In this document: piece by piece, positions 63,253-64,000 of the stretch
Layout of the letters: each line of letters starts with the position of its first letter
Numbering within the stretch: the stretch's first letter is position 1
Source: Brachionus manjavacas
Lineage: Eukaryota; Rotifera; Eurotatoria; Ploima; Brachionidae
Direction: 5' to 3'
Assembly: GCA_019054805.1 (NCBI GenBank)
Contig: JAHQIY010000021.1
Location: 1,157,243 to 1,221,242 of the forward strand
Length of the DNA: 64,000 nucleotides
Made by a program: the position numbers and the translations under genes
The notes under the pieces: generated by a model
The model's database searches: none
What the model was told of the DNA's origin: nothing
What the model saw: the letters and a program-made list of their open reading frames with translations, nothing else

Positions 63253-64000
63253 ATGGCACTAAAGTTGTAACCTGATTTAGCTCAAGTCCATCACGGCTTA
63301 TTTGCATATAGGTGGTATCCAATCATCCTATTTAAATCATAGCTTATCGGCCAAAAAACACAATGGCGAGTTTGGTAATTTAGAATAGAAGACACTGACC
63401 TAGAACGCTCATTCAATTTATGAAATATGATCGCTATTATTAACGGCTTAAATCCTTTGAAGTATTACCCCAGGTAAGCCTGCGGTTTTTCAATTGCAAT
63501 GCTTAAACGTGCATATTAATTATGTTAATTAGTTGTTGCAATTAGGCAATGCTTGAGAAATGTTACTGCACTCATAAGAATTAGAACAATGTCATGAGAA
63601 GAAGTTTATAAAATATGAGTATATGTACACGATGTGATTAGAAATTAAACATGAGACTAAACCAACCTTATTCTATTAGGGTTAAAAGAATAAGAAAATA
63701 TATAACCACAATTACCTAGACTTAGGTTTAAAGTAAGTTTTTATTATGTTAACAACAACACCTTAGATGATTTAATTTTATTGCGTAAAGATATAAATCA
63801 GTAATATGTTTAATGTAGTAGTAGATGTTGCATCATTGAGCATGAACATTACCGACGTTGTTAGAGGGGATGACCATTTTACTAATATTTTTAGGTAGTA
63901 TCAAATTTATAAAGCCTTTGGTTGGCAAGTGCCACAATTTGCACATTTGCCTTTAATTTATGCTAGCGATGGTAAAAAAATGTCTAAACGTAAAAACGCC
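63253..64000 (+). pseudogene. gltX: Glutamyl-tRNA synthetase, 5' part, frame broken many times, runs off the window
   Basis: From ATG 63253 the frames give, piece by piece, VVTRFAPSPT-like, LHIGG-like, then GEFGNLRIEDTDLERS (about 63370-63410), LDDLILLRKD, VVVD-ASMNITDVVRGDDHFTN (63810-63890) and [23 protein letters not shown], which contains the KMSKR signature. This is a class I GluRS in correct order. There is a break roughly every 20-50 bases in an essential gene, which fits raw-read error. Confidence 0.85.

Noticed and set aside
56988-64000. Real pseudogenisation of bamA, rseP, dxr and gltX
   Set aside because: All are essential, residues between breaks are well conserved, and break density rises smoothly toward one end, which fits sequence error better. 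The 'pseudogene' labels describe the sequence as given only.

Overview
The window is strongly AT-rich and looks like the chromosome of a small-genome, probably host-associated alphaproteobacterium of the Rickettsiales/Holosporales kind. That placement is an inference from gene order (tpiA-secG-pyrG-kdsA-eno; DUF177-rpmF-plsX-fabH; yajC-secD-secF; dusB-trkA-hfq-hflX; a fused ispDF; dxr-rseP-bamA), from heavy AT codon use, and from an ankyrin-repeat membrane protein. LPS genes (kdsA, lpxB) and outer-membrane assembly genes (bamA, bamE) show a Gram-negative envelope.

Layout: 1-3.1 kb holds a membrane protein cut by the window edge, an orphan polymorphic-toxin-like module with a zinc-protease signature, a putative membrane immunity partner and a further orphan fragment. 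3.1-4.0 kb is non-coding with about 70-bp repeats. 4.0-5.5 kb holds an MBL-fold hydrolase and a VUT/YhhQ-like transporter. 5.5-14.8 kb is a complete type II-C CRISPR-Cas locus: a 54-repeat array, a tracrRNA gene, cas2, cas1 and a frameshifted cas9. 14.8-17.7 kb is sparse, with an acyltransferase between two direct repeats. 17.7-24.9 kb is clean core metabolism and secretion (eno, kdsA, pyrG, secG, tpiA, ppiD). 25-45.8 kb carries fatty-acid, phospholipid, LPS, tRNA-modification, pentose-phosphate, Sec, HflX/Hfq and TrkA genes. 45.9-54.2 kb carries a methyltransferase-HNH fusion, mfd, recG and ispDF. 54.2-56.2 kb is a cobalamin riboswitch followed by a TonB-dependent receptor. 56.3-64 kb holds a lipoprotein, bamA, rseP, dxr, a choline-kinase-like gene and the start of gltX, all increasingly broken.

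The most notable system is the CRISPR locus. Every repeat carries a near-consensus sigma70 promoter (TTGAAA, 17 bp, extended TATAAT) ending exactly at the repeat's 3' edge, so each spacer could be transcribed on its own, as described for Neisseria meningitidis type II-C. A 22-nt perfect anti-repeat behind its own promoter marks the tracrRNA. The right third of the array is a 463-bp, seven-spacer block present three times in tandem. The cas9 frame is broken exactly at a short 10-bp tandem repeat, and losing one unit would restore the frame, which makes phase variation or recent inactivation possible.

Quality caution: the first 25 kb reads cleanly apart from cas9. From about 26 kb on, essential genes carry single-base indels, mostly missing bases in homopolymers. 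By 57-64 kb the density is so high (bamA, rseP, dxr, gltX) that sequence error near a contig end is more likely than gene death.
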